NCBI GenBank assembly: GCA_011037195.1
Contig: JAAEAF010004339.1
Coordinates: forward strand, 19,997-83,996
DNA length: 64,000 bases
Source of the DNA: Triatoma infestans
Lineage: Eukaryota > Arthropoda > Insecta > Hemiptera > Reduviidae
Direction of reading: 5' to 3'
Each line of letters opens with the position of its first letter. Position 1 is the stretch's first letter. Both the position numbers and the translations under genes were made by a program. The notes below the pieces were generated by a model. It ran no database searches. It was not told the origin of the DNA and saw nothing but the letters and a program-made list of their open reading frames with translations. Shown here in pieces: positions 32,980 to 44,985 of the stretch.

Positions 32980-34461
32980 TCAAAAGATGCAACGGAGGTA
33001 ACCCCAGCAGTACTTCCAATGCAGCCGTTGGGGCACTGCAAAATGCCCAGAGATCAGCAGGCATGCCAGCCTTTGAACCCCTGATAGGTTCTTCCTCGCG
33101 ACCTGCTGTTCCGTTTTTGGCCACCACACCACTGCCCCATAAGTGAGGACAGGTATGATAGTCCGCGTATAGAGCCAGTGGGTCATTTTGGGGGAAAGAC
33201 CCCATGTTTTCCCACAGGCTCTAGTAACACCACAGAGAGACTTCTTTGCCTTCTGTGTAACATGCTCCAGATGCGCTTTCCAGGTGAGTCTGGAGTCCAA
33301 AATGATCCCCAGGTATTTCACCTGCCCAGACACATCTAGAGTTCTTCCAAAGAAGTTCAATGTGGTAAACCACTCCACGTTCCTTCTTCTGGTAAATGGA
33401 ACCAAGGTGGTCTTAGAGGGGTTGACCATCAGATCCACCCCTCTGCACCACCCCTCCACCACTCGCAGGGCCTCCTGTAGAAGTTCACTTATAACAGACT
33501 CGTGTCTGCCCCTGACCACGACCACCACATCATCCGCGTAGCCAAAGACAGAACACCCCCTGCGATCGAGCTCCACCAGTAGCTCGTCTACCACCATGCA
33601 CCACAGAAGAGGAGACAAGACCCCTCCCTGGGGGCATCCCCTTGTAGCCGTGGTTTCAAGCGTCTCCTCGTAGAGGTTAGCTATGATTCTTCTAGTTTTC
33701 AGCACGCTGCCAATCCACCTTGTGATGGTCCGATTTACCCCGTGCCTTTCCAAAGCTAGTTTGATTGAGCTGTAGGTCGTGTTGCTGAAGGCACCCTCTA
33801 TGTCCAGAAACACACCAACAGCTACTTCCCTGCCATAAACCGCCGCCTCCAATTCTCCTACGAGAGGGTGGAGGGCCGTCTCGCAGGATTTACCCCTCTG
33901 ATAGGCATGCTGATTAGAATGCAGGGGCCGCGATAAGAGCACCGTCCCCCTGAAATGCAGGTCTACCAATTTCTCCAGCACTTTCATCATAAACGAGGCA
34001 AAATCTTTGGCCTGGGTATGAGTCCTCTTCCCAGGCTTCGGAATAATGACAACTCTTACAGGCCTCCATGCCAACGGGACATGGTTGAGGGCCAAACTTG
34101 CCCTCATTACCCTGCAAAGAATAGGAGTAAGAATTTCACATCCCTGCTGTAATAATGCAGGGAGGATGTCGTCAGGACCCGTCGACTTCTAGGGCTTGAA
34201 CTGATTTATTGTCCACTTAAGCTTGTTGTGTGTGTCGCAAACTTAGGCCACGGTCCAATCTTCCCTGGATCCAGGTCGACTCCCTGGACCCATTAAAGAC
34301 TCATCCCGCGGCACCGCCGTCGTCACACTTGAGCCAGGAAAGCGCACCTGCAACAGGTGCTCCAAAGTATACTTTCCTGCCTCAGTAAAGTCGCCGTCCG
34401 GTTTCCTGATTGTTCCCAGCGGATTTGCCGGTACCCGTGACAATATCCTGTGGAATCTGGC
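32980..34461 (-). pseudogene. LINE ORF2, reverse transcriptase part
   Basis: Continues in the endonuclease frame after the TGA (RVPANPLGTIRKPDGDF), then two more stops (TAA at 34245-34243 and TAG near 34189) before the palm. RT motifs: KSCETALHPLVGELEAAV, GVFLDIEGAFSNTTY (motif A), TRGCPQGGVLSPLLW (motif B), FGYADDVVVVV (motif C), LMVNPSKTTLVPFTRRR and VKYLGIILDSRLTWKAH (thumb). The style HAYQRG..CETALH with LDIEGAF and GYADD is that of the LOA/I/Jockey group, distinct from the R1-like LINEs in this window. It loses frame near 33050. Confidence 0.82.
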
Positions 34462-35530
34462 TCAGGTCGTTTCTACCTCCTCGCACAGCCTTCTCCACGA
34501 GTTCCTTTTAGCTTTCCTGATCGCTAAATTGTAAGAGGTTAGAGCCTCACGGTACTCCTCCCATGTTCCCTTCCTCTTTGCCGCATTAAACAGTCTTCTC
34601 ACTCTCGTGCGGAGGCCCGCCAGCTGGTCATTCCACCAACTGACCCCTCTGGTGGATGTTCTCACCACTTCCGCACAGTTATCCCTGAAAGCATCCAGGA
34701 TTACTCGCTGCAGTTGATCCGCAGCATCCTCGATGTCATTCTGGGTCCTAACAGAGCGTTTGACTGTAATGATGTTCTGGCTGAGATCCTGCCTATATGA
34801 CTCCCAGTCCGTTTGCCTGGGATTCTTGAAGGTCAGCGTTTGCCTGCAGTTAGCCAGGATCCGAAAGTACCTAATGTACATGTGATCCGAAAGTGAGGGT
34901 TCTTTCGACACATGCCAGTCTCTCACCAGGGTCGATATGAAGTTAGTCCCTAAGGTCAGATCAATCACCTCTCTACGATTAACGTTGTAGAAAGTTGGTG
35001 TTTCTCCTTCATTCATTATGCACAAGTTATTAGAAAGATGAATTCAAGGAGTGACTTGCCTCTTTTATTGGTGCCCCTGCTTCCCCACACAGTATTGTGT
35101 GAGTTAGCATCGCAGCCAATAATGAGATGTAGGCCTTTTTCCCTACAACAGGTGACCAGCTTCCGCATCTCCTCAGGCGGCGGCAGCACTGTTGAGTCGT
35201 ACGGCACATACGTAGAGGCCAGCAGAATTTCCCTGGTCTCCTCTGCCGCACGTAGCTTTATCCTCACTGCAGTCTGATCCCTAGAACAAAAGTCCAACAG
35301 CAGCAAGGAGGTAATGTCTCCCCTGACATAGATACAAGTCCTGGGATTTTCCAGGCTACGATCATAAATTATCTTACCTGTTGCTTCTCCTAGTCCTGCC
35401 ACTCTCCCCCGGACCAGCCAGGGCTCTTGGATAAGGGCTAAGGAGATGTTCTCTCTGTTGAGATATCTGGACAGGGCCGACGATGCCCCCCTACTGTGAT
35501 GGAGGTTTACTTGAAGTATCCTCCATCGGT
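34462..35530 (-). pseudogene. LINE ORF2, endonuclease part
   Basis: APE-type endonuclease. The homology begins near 35525 (RILQVNLHHSRGASSALSRY), then LALIQEPWL (Glu), CDANSHNTVWGS, a one-base frameshift near 35030, ETPTFYNV..REVIDLTLG and LSDHMYIRY (Asp-His). The linker WWNDQLAGLRTRVRRLF follows. The frame stops at a TGA (34464-34462) where a Arg codon (CGA) is likely, a typical CpG decay change. Confidence 0.78.
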
Positions 35531-35710
35531 GCGTGGGTCCTTCGCATTCCTGTCCATCGTGCTGGGCTTGGTTGCACCCGGAACCTGACGAGGTCCATCC
35601 CGAGGAGAACCCCGAGACCAGATCTCCTCAGTCTCTCCAGGGTCTGGTAAAGAGCTGGGCGAGCCTTTATTCTCACTCCCTTTTTCTACTTTCTTAGTGG
35701 TTCTTCTCAT
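35507..35710 (-). CDS. Short ORF of unknown role at LINE start
   Basis: Sixty-seven codons from the ATG at 35710 (MRRTTKKVEKGSENKG), highly basic at the N-terminus and rich in Pro, Gly, Ser and Thr. It overlaps the beginning of the endonuclease homology in another frame. It may be the remains of ORF1, or the N-terminus of ORF2 with a shift. No zinc knuckle is present. Confidence 0.3.
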   Translation of the reverse strand: MRRTTKKVEKGSENKGSPSSLPDPGETEEIWSRGSPRDGPRQVPGATKPSTMDRNAKDPRTDGGYFK

Positions 35711-36074
35711 ATCGATCCCACGAGTAGTGAGGAACTAAGAGGTCGCCTGTGGCAGAGCCCCATACCACAGAAAGGCTACATTACAATGGGGTGTCGCCCG
35801 GTTCCCCAAGGTGACCGCTACCGCACATATGTTTAAACACCCTGTACGCATCCAGCCTCGACGCGCATCACTTCTTAGCTTGGGTGGGGATACCTATAAA
35901 GGACATGACAGGATACAAGGATAGGAGGAGGAAAATGGGAGACCGGAGGGGGTTTATTCCGGTCCGTCATGTCCCCGTTCGCCACCTCCACACCACGAGG
36001 AGGTGGGGTTGACTTGGGGAGTTGAAGCGATCAGAGACGTTCAAGGCACTCTGATCTATCCCCCTTGTGGGTCC
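35711..36074 (-). other. LINE 5' UTR
   Basis: GC-rich leader without a long frame, starting GGACCCACAAGGGGGATAG on the minus strand directly inside the target duplication. LINEs of this type carry an internal promoter here; no specific element is evident. Confidence 0.5.
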
Positions 36075-36086
36075 AATGCATCCATA
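36075..36086 (+). repeat. LINE target-site duplication, right copy
   Basis: AATGCATCCATA, identical to 31819-31830. Confidence 0.85.
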
Positions 36087-36650
36087 AGTTAAAGTATAAA
36101 AAGTAAAGCAACTGCCTAATTTTAGAAGAGCTTTTGACGTCTATTATGCCGATCAGGTGTCCGTGAACTGAAGCGGATAACAAAACAAACTTTACTGAAT
36201 ATAAAACTCGTGTTAATCAATATTTAAAATGTAATGGCAAGGTCGCGCTTGAAGGCGCCAAGGCTGGGAATGTGCCTTAACTTATTAGCAGACTACTCCT
36301 CTAAACTAGTAAACCTCCATAGTGGCTCATATAAGAAACATGGAAGTGAAGTTTTAGCATCCCATCTTACTGAATTCAATAAATTCCTCTCGAATTTGCA
36401 GAGAAAATGAATCTGAAGAATTTATAGCATTGGTTGCAAAATAATTTCGAATCCAATCTAGTTTTGTCATAATTGAATAAACATAGAGGTCAAATTTATT
36501 CACCACTTTTGTTATTATTTATTTATTATACACGACGGGCCATATGCGTCGCGCGGTTGGCAACCCCTGCATTGTACCTACTATTATATTATGGGTGCAG
36601 CGGCAACATAGCATTGGCACACCGGTTGCAGAGCACTGAAGTAATAATAT
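36087..36650. other. AT-rich DNA with a possible hAT-like end
   Basis: No gene. At about 36535-36574 the minus strand reads CAGGGGTTGCCAACCGCGCG, resembling the CAGGGGTxGCCAAC ends common among hAT non-autonomous elements. No opposite end or 8 bp duplication was found. Confidence 0.3.
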
Positions 36651-36654
36651 GAAT

Positions 36655-36850
36655 TAGAATTAAGTTGCCAAAATTCCCAGCTTGGAGAAAATTGGTTGAG
36701 CGACTTTATTGAACAGGTTTTTCAGTATTTTGTGATTTTCTCCATAAAAATGCCGACTCTTTAAACACTAATAAGAATTGTAAGTGTGACGAAAATTTGT
36801 CATTTCGCAGTAAGAGAAAGTCGTGTGAGTGTTCCACACCAGATTTTTTG
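36655..36850 (+). mobile_element. HINE-like repeat, 3' fragment
   Basis: AAAATTCCCAGCTTGGAGAAAATTGG near the start and the terminal block CAGTAAGAGAAAGTCGTGTGAGTGTTCCACACCAGAT at 36809-36844. Confidence 0.65.
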
Positions 36851-37160
36851 CATATTAATAAAGAACGTCATGAAACGGGTTTAAACCTTTAGATTATTAA
36901 TACTGAAGTAAAACCAATTTTGATATAAGCAATAGACAACAATAAACCATTTTTGGTTTAACCGTTATTCACCCGCATTACAACTGTGTATTCCATTACG
37001 TGTTTACTTTTATCAAAAGAATACAATATGTGCATTCTTTTATTTTAACGAAATACAATGTAAACAGCCATACGTAATTAACGGAATACAATAGATTAAC
37101 ACCTGTGGATTTAATAAAGCAAATGCAATCTAACAAAATAGAATTAAATTTAATTCATGA
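36851..37160. other. AT-rich DNA, no gene seen
   Basis: Nothing recognised. Confidence 0.45.
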
Positions 37161-37162
37161 GA

Positions 37163-37440
37163 AAAAAAATCTGTAATGAAACACGCACTTTCTCCTGCTC
37201 CAGTTCTTATGTTATAAATGGCCCCAAAACCCCATCACCTCAAAATCCCCTCCAACCAAAATCTCCTTTAAAAATGCTCTCGGAAAAAAGTTTCAAACTA
37301 AAGTGTACGTCTTACTGGGAGTAAGAGAACGTAATAAAAAGTTCAAAATTTTGCTATCTTAAAGCGAGGAAGGACAAATTTTATTGAATCCAAGCAAATA
37401 TCAAGAGTATAAGAAAACTGCGATTTTCACCTTAAAATTA
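37163..37440 (-). mobile_element. HINE-like repeat fragment
   Basis: Inverted 3' end (AAAATCTGTAATGAAACACGCACTTTCTCC), then CTCGGAAAAAAGTTTCAAACTAAAGTG and a shortened body ending near the mariner remnant. Confidence 0.55.
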
Positions 37441-37479
37441 AAAAATGGTTTGCTTACTCACCTACCAAGCTCCCTCCAC

Positions 37480-38300
37480 GAATTTTCTACAACTTAAACC
37501 CAATAATTCGACCCAACGATTCGATGTCCTTCCGATACCTGGAGCTCCAGACTATATCTTTGGAGGCAAAAAACTCCAAACATACCGTTTTCACTCCTTC
37601 GTATTTGTAAATTTTGTACCATGTAAAAAGTGGGCCATGGAGCGGAAAAGATGGTAATCAGAAGGTATCAAATCAGAGCTGTAAGCTGTGTGAGGGAAGA
37701 GCTCAAATCTTCAACTTCTGAGTAGGTTTAACGTGGCCTGTGAAGGAGTAGAATTTTTCAATTAAATCAAGAGGGATATTTTGTAGTCAAAACGGAGTGT
37801 ACGCGTTCTAGCTGAGTACGGATGTAATCGCACGATTCTTAGGAACTAGCTCAAAATGACGTCCTCATGGATCTACCACAGCACAACATCCTTTTTTCTC
37901 AAATGTTTCCCTTCGGGGGACGGTACAGCTAGTTGGCCTGATCTAATCCATTGTTTTGTTTTTTCGTTGTCGAAACAAATCCACTTTTCTTTGCAAATAA
38001 TAATTCGTTTGATGAAAAGAAAGTCACTTCGATTTTGAAGGATTTTTCAGACTTGAACTCAGCTTGCGGCTAATTGGGGTGAAAATTGAAATGGTTGTTT
38101 CAGCAGCTTCTGGGAAATGTTTGCGGCTGTTCATCCGTAATAGTTTATGGTTGAGTGGGACACGCTTAATTCACAAAAAAGTTTTCTGGTGCTAGTGCAA
38201 GGATCCATCTCAACAGCTGTTGCCAGAAGTGCTGAATGTAAGGAAGGAGGACCCTACATGGATGAAGCTTAGGCTCATATCACCCCCTCTAAATTTTTGA
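37480..38300 (-). pseudogene. Dead mariner-type transposase
   Basis: On the minus strand, fragments of a mariner transposase appear in order but in different frames: EKWICFDNEKTKQWIRSGQL near 37990-37930, KDVVLWWIHEDVI, then HTAYSSDLIPSDYHLFRSMA near 37690-37630, and LEFFASKD near the C-terminus. The conserved mariner block is (GDEKW..DN), then WW, then PPYSPDLAPSDYHLF. The first catalytic Asp of GDEKW is lost (reads CKEKW) while the last (PSDYHLF) is kept. Many stops and frameshifts; terminal inverted repeats were not found. It cut and pasted DNA at TA when alive. Long dead. Confidence 0.75.
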
Positions 38301-39710
38301 ACCAAAAATGTGCACCCCGTTGCTTCCCTAAAGAGCTTCCCTCTCTACTTCATTAATTTCAGAAGCGGAGTTTCTGGTCATTGTTATACTAGTCGAATTT
38401 CTAGTTTAACTTGGTTATTTCTTAATTCGCTCATAAAACGCATAGATCTTTCCACAAGCTGATACAAGCATAACCCGAATTTAAAAGGGCTTGTGGTTAG
38501 TGAAGTAACTTTTAATAAAGTGGTTTTTATGATAGGCGCTACTAAACGTGTAGCAAACTGCTAGTTTAAAGACAATTTTTTCAGTTAAATTTTGTAATTA
38601 GTTTGTCTTGAAAAGTGTATATATATTTATACAATATTAGTGTAGTAGATTACTATAATAATGATTATACAGCACACTTGTATTTATATTACATATATAT
38701 ACATTTAGAAAATTAATTTCCTATTCTCTGTAAGAGAAGTTGAAAAAGTTGTGGTTCATTAAGCTGCCGTTGACAATCAGACAATATACAAAATTTATGA
38801 ATATTAAAAAAATGATTACATAGAAATGAGTTGTGAATAATCTTTATGGAAGTGCTGTGTCTGTTATTTTGTTTAATTAGTGAAGAACCACGTATATATA
38901 TGTATATAAAATGTAATGTATGTCTAAATGTATGTCGGACAGAAATGTTTACTGAATCACCGGAGAGGCCAAAATACCTATTTCAGTTATTAACGTATAT
39001 AGACAAAGCATTCATACAATGTTATATACACATTGAATAATTGATTTATATATATATATTTATTTGTATATACATATATATAATTCTATACAATATACGA
39101 ACTTATTTCTACAATATTAGTGTTGTAGATTATTATAATAATGATAATATAGTACACCTCTATTTTATAATCATTTAGAAAATTAAATTGCAAAAAATGC
39201 CAAAATGCTTTAATTAAAAAAAAAAAAAGTATTTAATTTTCTGCCGTGATAAGGCAAAGAAATAGCCATATTAATTAATAGCCGTTCTCTGTTCAAAATC
39301 ACTTATGAATGCCAGGTATTAATTTTGCCATCATTTTCCATAATTTTCATAATATATGAATATATATATATAATAATAATATATAATCAAGGTTACATAG
39401 TTTACCACTTTATATTCCTATTGGTTTCAGATAATAAAGTGAGAAACTGTGTACTAAATATCTGTAGTGTAATTATGTAAATTCTGGGGAACTGATAACA
39501 GAGAACATTATCTGCCATAGAAATTGAAAATCAGGTCATCATATAATAGTACAGTGCCGACACTGGACCGGCCAAAAATGAAGAAATCTAACAATAGCGC
39601 AAAGCTTGAGCAGATTTCCGTTCGTAGAATGGTTTTTGTTTTTCGAAAGAAATGTTTGACAATTTTCTTGTAGTGTAATTCTTACATTTCACATTTACCA
39701 ATTTTTACTT
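38301..39710. other. AT-rich DNA with TA microsatellites, no gene seen
   Basis: Several TATATA tracts (about 39040-39085 and 39358-39375). A segment with AATATTAGTGT(A/T)GTAGATTA(C/T)TATAATAATGAT occurs twice (about 38634 and 39114), a dispersed duplication of roughly 60 bp. Confidence 0.5.
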
Positions 39711-39714
39711 ACAG

Positions 39715-40535
39715 TTGTAAAAAGTATTGTGATCGAGTCAAATTTTCGATATCGAGTTTACACCGGAAATATATATGTTTTGAGCATAAACTGAGTCTCG
39801 CAAAAATTGTTTCTGTGTGTACATATCCGTGTGTAAGTATATATAACTATGTGTGAACAGCATGGGACATGGCAGAAAGACTTTCCGCTTGGGTATCACC
39901 ATGGGATCCGACCTGGGTAGGCCGCTTGGGTATCACCACAGGAAGTTATATGTCAAAATTCCTCAACCGGAAGTACTACTTTACGGAATGGATTTTTCAG
40001 TTTTCTGCGATTTTCCCGTAAACTATAGTATGTCAACCGTAACAACTTTTATTTGCAATATTTCTTCGGAAAATTAATTAAGAGGGTTTTGGAGGGGGAG
40101 TATTTTTTCCTCTATTGCGCTACTTTATTTATAATACCATTCTCGTCTAATGTTGCCAAAATTTTGAGTTTGAAGAGAATCTGTTGATCGGAAGTGCGTG
40201 TTACAGCACAGTTTTCCCAATTTTCGAATATTTTCTACATAGAAACAACAATGGATTTCATTGAAATTTGGCACACTAACTGTGAATACAGAGACCTATC
40301 ACTTTTATTAGAAACTTTTTATCGAAAAATTCATTTAATGAAGTTTGGGGGGAGGGGGAGTGTATGCTTTCTCCCCAAAAAAGTAACTTTGTTATGTTTA
40401 GATTCTCTCTTTGATATAAAATTGAAGACAAACATTTAGTGAAAATTATAAGTTTTCAGAGAAGTTTATCAATCACAACTTTGTAAACTGCAGTAAGAGA
40501 AAGTTGTGTGAGTGTTTCACTTGAGGTGATATTAT
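39715..40535 (+). mobile_element. HINE-like repeat copy, well preserved
   Basis: Starts with GTTGTAAAAAGTATTGTGATCGAGTCAAATTTTCGATATCGAG and ends with CTGCAGTAAGAGAAAGTTGTGTGAGTGTTTCACTTGAG. It carries AACCGGAAGTACTAC (39966), a (GT) tract and the GGGGGGAGGGGGAG tract. The part around 39865-39920 includes a duplicated segment (CTTGGGTATCACCA occurs twice). Confidence 0.7.
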
Positions 40536-40609
40536 ATTTCTTTAGATAAAAAAAAAATTAATTTTGTAAAACTATCTTTTTGGGTCCTCGGTTCCCACTT
40601 CTGACACCA

Positions 40610-41190
40610 AAACATATCCAGCAAGGATCATGGTGGGTGCCAGACATATTCGCATAGAAGGGAATGAGATGGTCGACGCTCTGGCAGCAATGGTTCAGTA
40701 TCCGCTCTTGCGGGGCTGTACCATTCTGTGTGATCAGCGATCAGTCTCTTTGAGAGCGACTTAAGAAGGAGCAGGAAGTAAGCAGATCTCAACTTTGAAT
40801 TTCCTTCCAGGTCTGAAGCATGCGGTCGGAAGCATGCATCGGCGTTAGCAAGAACAAGCTCCGCATTCTTACGAGTTTCCTCACGGCGCATTTTAGATTT
40901 AGGAAGACGTGACGAAGCAGGGCTTGGAGAGTGACAACATGTGCAGTTTCTGTGGGGAGACTGAGGAAACTCCAATACATCTCCTAACGGACTGCGATGC
41001 TGCCATTCAGAGGAGATTCAGGAACCTGGGCAGTTAGGTGGGATTCAGGAACCAGGGGAAATAGGTGATCATACCGTCCCTAAAGCCTTCCAGGTTATTA
41101 AGATTCCTTAGGGATCTTAAGCTGGTGGGGGTGCTGTAGGCTAAGCCTACGGCACCCGAGGGGCATAGCAAAATAGACCGTGTAGGTTGC
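40610..41190 (+). pseudogene. Decayed LINE ORF2 C-terminus
   Basis: Plus-strand remnants in two frames: HIRIEGNEMVDALAAMV (end of RNase H) near 40645-40695, and later CSFCGETEETPIHLLTDC (the C-terminal zinc motif) near 40941-40995. Both are separated by shifts. It is followed by a 3' UTR-like stretch. The family differs from the two long LINEs here. Confidence 0.65.
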
Positions 41191-41558
41191 AGTAAAAAGA
41201 AAATGATCATGATGTAAAATTTTTAGTTTTATCAAATTTTTCTTAATAGAAAACTAAATCTAATCTGGAAATTGATTGCAGCCAAGTTTACATGCAATAA
41301 AGTTCTTTAAGTTCATATTATTGTGATTTCACTTTATGTTATGTCGTAACAATTTATGATATAAAAGTTCAAAACAAATAAAAAAATAAATAATTATAGA
41401 ATTTATTTCTTCAACATCTTAGTTACATAACTAGCTGAGAGATTTTATTTATTTATATTTACGTCATTTATTGTAAATACTTATTTGTAAATATTCTGTA
41501 TATATGCATATCTTAAAAGCAATTTAAAAAAATTATTTCAAATTATTAAAAAAACGCT
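41191..41558. other. AT-rich DNA, no gene seen
   Basis: Nothing recognised. Confidence 0.45.
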
Positions 41559-41559
41559 G

Positions 41560-42030
41560 TTCCTGCAGGTTAGCCGATTTTCCACAAATTCTATCCACCC
41601 TTCTAATGTACATTAATATTTATATAACTGGTAGAACCATGCATTGTACTAGTGGCACTTTACAGAAAATATTAATACTATTGTTCCTTCAGAATCCCTC
41701 CAAATAAATAATTAAAATTTTCCGGAAAAAAGTCTTAATAAATGTGAAAAGTATCTGTGTTGTATGGGTAGTATCTGTGTGTGTGTTAGTATCTATATGT
41801 GTGGGTAGTATCCGGAGTTTAAAGAAAATCGTGGAAAGGCCAATTTCGAGAAAATTGAGAAAAAACTTTCCGTAAAGTCGCCTTCCTGTTTGGATTTTGT
41901 CCACACACACACATATTTTCTTCACACACTAGCACAGAAAGAGATACATTCACGGGGATGGGGGGAGTCCCCCCACTCTTAAAAATAGATATTTCCGGTG
42001 AATAGTCAATTTCGAATTTATACCATCAGA
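41560..42030 (-). mobile_element. HINE-like repeat fragment
   Basis: On the minus strand it carries CGATTTTCTTTAAACTCCGG, the TTTTCCGGAAAATTTTAATT block and, near 42000, ACCGGAAATATCTATTTTTAAG from the family's 5' region. Microsatellite-like TGTGTG(G) runs lie at 41775-41810. Confidence 0.6.
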
Positions 42031-42384
42031 AAACCTCAGCGAATTTTCCACAATTTTTCAAAACAAGAAAACTTTTCACTTGAAATTTTAACGACATAAC
42101 AATTGCTAACATTCTTCCACTTAAATAATTCCTTGAGAATTTACCAGCTAAAAGATTTCCATATAAATGTACAATTGTCAATTAAATTAGTAATAAAAGT
42201 TTAACAAAAATGTGAATTCACAACTGAATTAGTGGGTGAGCTCAAGTTTACAGACAAATCATGAACAAGTTTTTGTTAACAATACGAAACAATTGAGCAT
42301 AAAAGATGAACGTACGAACTGTGTTTCTTTGGGGCTTGAATAATTACAAAGTTGTCCAGAATTTTAGGGCACAAATTTAATAAA

Positions 42385-42720
42385 AAAGATGTCATAAAAC
42401 AATGTCACAACTTTCTCTTATTGCAATAATTAATGACACAGTATAACGGGCAAATTTTCTTTAAATTGATGTTCACGTTGCCATGAAGAATTTTACTTGT
42501 TTGAATGTGATTTGTATGGCAGTGATTTGTAAACCAACAAAACTTGTAGCCGTAGTTTGACTACAAACCCAACTCCACCTAAAATCAATTTTTCCGGAAA
42601 AATGTTTCAAATAAATGTGCAGCGGTTTATTATCTGTGCAGTTACCGAAGTGGACTTCGGGGTTTTCCGATTTTCTTCAAGTTTGGAATTCTAGTATTGT
42701 CTTCTAATGTACACTGATTG
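42385..42720 (-). mobile_element. HINE-like repeat, 3' fragment
   Basis: Inverted 3' end degraded (ATGTCATAAAACAATGTCACAACTTTCTCTTATTGC), then TTTTCCGGAAAAATGTTTCAAATAAATGTG and CCGATTTTCTTCAAGTTTGG. Confidence 0.55.
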
Positions 42721-42779
42721 GCGGCAGTACAATATATATTATAGGTACCTTTGAGTAAAGCTGGTGTTCCCTGCTACAA

Positions 42780-43075
42780 ATAAAACTGATAAAATCGTTA
42801 CAAACAGTTACAGCTTTTATTTGAAACATTTCTCCCGGAAAATTCATTTAAGGGGGGTTATAAGAGAGGGATCAGGTTATGCTTTCCTCTGATGTGCTAT
42901 GTGAATTTATAATTTATTAAACAGAATTTTAAATATGTTAGCAGAACACTAAGTTTGAAAAAAATCGGTTGACTAGAAGTGCAACTTTACTAAACATATC
43001 TTTCAGTTTTCTGCGATATTCTCCATAAAAACACAGTAGGGTTTCATTAAACTAAACCTTTTACTAAGAATTATA
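42780..43075 (+). mobile_element. HINE-like repeat fragment
   Basis: CTTTTATTTGAAACATTTCTCCCGGAAAATTC, GTGCTATGTGAATTTATAATTTATT, and AAAAAAATCGGTTGACTAGAAGTGC. It is followed at once by another plus-strand copy. Confidence 0.55.
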
Positions 43076-43079
43076 AAAT

Positions 43080-43765
43080 TTCTGTAATATGTGTGAGTCT
43101 AAATACTTCAACAACAAATAGAAAATCAGAGGAATCTCAAATTTGGTATTCTGTTTAGGCACTGAATGGTACCAGCATTTTCTGATACGAAAGTTACGAG
43201 CAAAAGTCATTAACCGGAAGTGCGACTCTACTGAATAATTTTTTCTCGCGAACGGAAACGGCGAAAACGGCTCCAACGATTTTCTTTAAACTTCGTATAT
43301 TCTTTACACATACAATAAGTATAAACTTTTAACTATAAAATTTGAAACATTTTGCCCGGGTAAATTGATTTTTGGGTGAGTTCCGGGGGGGGGGGGGCAG
43401 CTTTCCTCTAAAGTATTACTTCAGTACTTATAAAATATTCTGCCATCTATATAATATTAATATACATTAGAAGCACTGTTTAAGTATTAAATTTGAATAA
43501 AATCGATTAACCGGAAGTTGCGACTTTATGGAATACGTTTTTTTTTTTCTGATTTTTCTCGAAATCAGTTACATCGATTTTCTTTCAGCTTGGCATGTAA
43601 TAACACTACAGATAACAATATATCAATTATATTTGAAAAATTTTTAATAACTATTAGGGCTAATGAGCAATATTTGAAATTTAAAGAAAATTCACCATTT
43701 TATCTATAATTGTATTAAAGGGGTATTAAGAGAAATTCGTGTGAGTGTTTTACACCAGATATTTT
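43080..43765 (+). mobile_element. HINE-like repeat copy
   Basis: Lacks the extreme 5' end; two internal units (TTAACCGGAAGTGCGACTC at 43210, TTAACCGGAAGTTGCGAC at 43508), a G12 run within GGGGGGGGGGGG near 43385, and the 3' end AAGAGAAATTCGTGTGAGTGTTTTACACCAGAT. Confidence 0.65.
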
Positions 43766-44700
43766 TTATGCTGTTCATGTGATATTTCGTCAAGCTCCAT
43801 TATGTGATTCATTATTGAATGGTACCAGTTAATTTTAGAAATCCCTTATCGATAAAAATTCTAAGATAATTATATAATCTAATATATAATAGATAGGTAT
43901 TCGTATATAAGAATAAAAAAAAAATATAAAAGAAAATATGACAATAAACTTAATGAAAGATCGGTATGAAGAGAATATGCATATAAAATGATTTATTTAT
44001 AATTAAACATGTGTTTTGTTTTTTTATATAATAATTTCAAATAAGATATGGTTCAATGACATTACGTTCAGATTTATATTATATACAAATACTATACATT
44101 ATCGTACTAGATCTATTACTATCGTAATAGATTTATATGTATATACGATTTTTTTTTTCATAAGATAATTATAATTTATAAAGGTGGTGTAGTAAATAAA
44201 AGTGTAATAGCATTACGGAGTTTTAAGGTCATTGTGTGGTAATTGATGGAGCGGGAGAATCATTCATTCTTTATAAATACCGGACATGTTTGTTTTGTTT
44301 TTACTATATTAAAAATAACACACGTTTTCTTTTTATTGATCCCGTGGTCGTTAGAGGTCGCTTGTATTCTTTTATTTTATATATTCTCTAAGTGATGTAG
44401 CAGAAAGTATTGTTATGTGGTGTGTCATATTTTCACTATATAGATATTGTTGAGGTCCCCCCGGAGTATAAACAAAAGCATTCCCATGATTTTGTCTTAC
44501 TCCTGTCAGTACCAATTATATACATAACTGTCCCTTATTTTTATACTCAAATTCTACATATTTGTACTAATATAAATATAGGGGTGGCAGCTCCATTTCT
44601 AAGTTATTCTTGATTGAAGATACTACTGGTCACCTATAGCACATAAGGGTTTCACAAAGAGACCTCAAAAAGACCGATGCAGCGTCTTTCCTTGCTAGGG
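43766..44700. other. AT-rich DNA, no gene seen
   Basis: Strongly AT-rich with no shared repeat recognised. Confidence 0.5.
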
Positions 44701-44704
44701 TGTT

Positions 44705-44985
44705 GGCCATGTGATAAATAAAAGTTGTAGCCCTTTTCATGATTAGTAGATATATCAAGCTTGATTCAAGAAAATTGCACACACCAAAAAAACTGAAAAA
44801 CTCTATTCAGTTTAAAGTGGTACTTCCGGTCGATCGATTTTGACCAAAACTTTATTGTCTATGCCACCCTGATAATTGTGCTATTTTCCATTTTTGAGTT
44901 TTGAAATTTCTAAAAACCATTTTATTAGACTCAAGGGACCTTCAAATATGTATTTCCAGTGAATACTCAATTTCATAAAATTGAC
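44705..44985 (-). mobile_element. HINE-like repeat, 5' half
   Basis: On the minus strand: TTTCACTGGAAATACATATTTGAAGGTCCCTTGAGTC, the CCATTTTTGAG block, and ACCGGAAGTACCACTTTAAACTG. The 5' hairpin is not reached. Confidence 0.6.

Larger units (their letters stand above)
31831..36074 (-). mobile_element. Non-LTR retrotransposon (LOA/I/Jockey group, with RNase H), 4.24 kb
   Basis: A minus-strand LINE bounded by a perfect 12 bp target duplication AATGCATCCATA. Order on the minus strand: 5' UTR, short ORF, endonuclease, reverse transcriptase, RNase H, C-terminal zinc region, and a short 3' UTR that ends CATCAATCTAATC with no poly(A) tail. Long target duplications and absence of poly(A) fit the I/LOA side of the LINE tree, but the clade is not settled by eye. 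At least three nonsense codons and several frameshifts break ORF2. Its GC content is well above the surroundings. The fragment at 22955-23580 is a relative. Confidence 0.88.
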
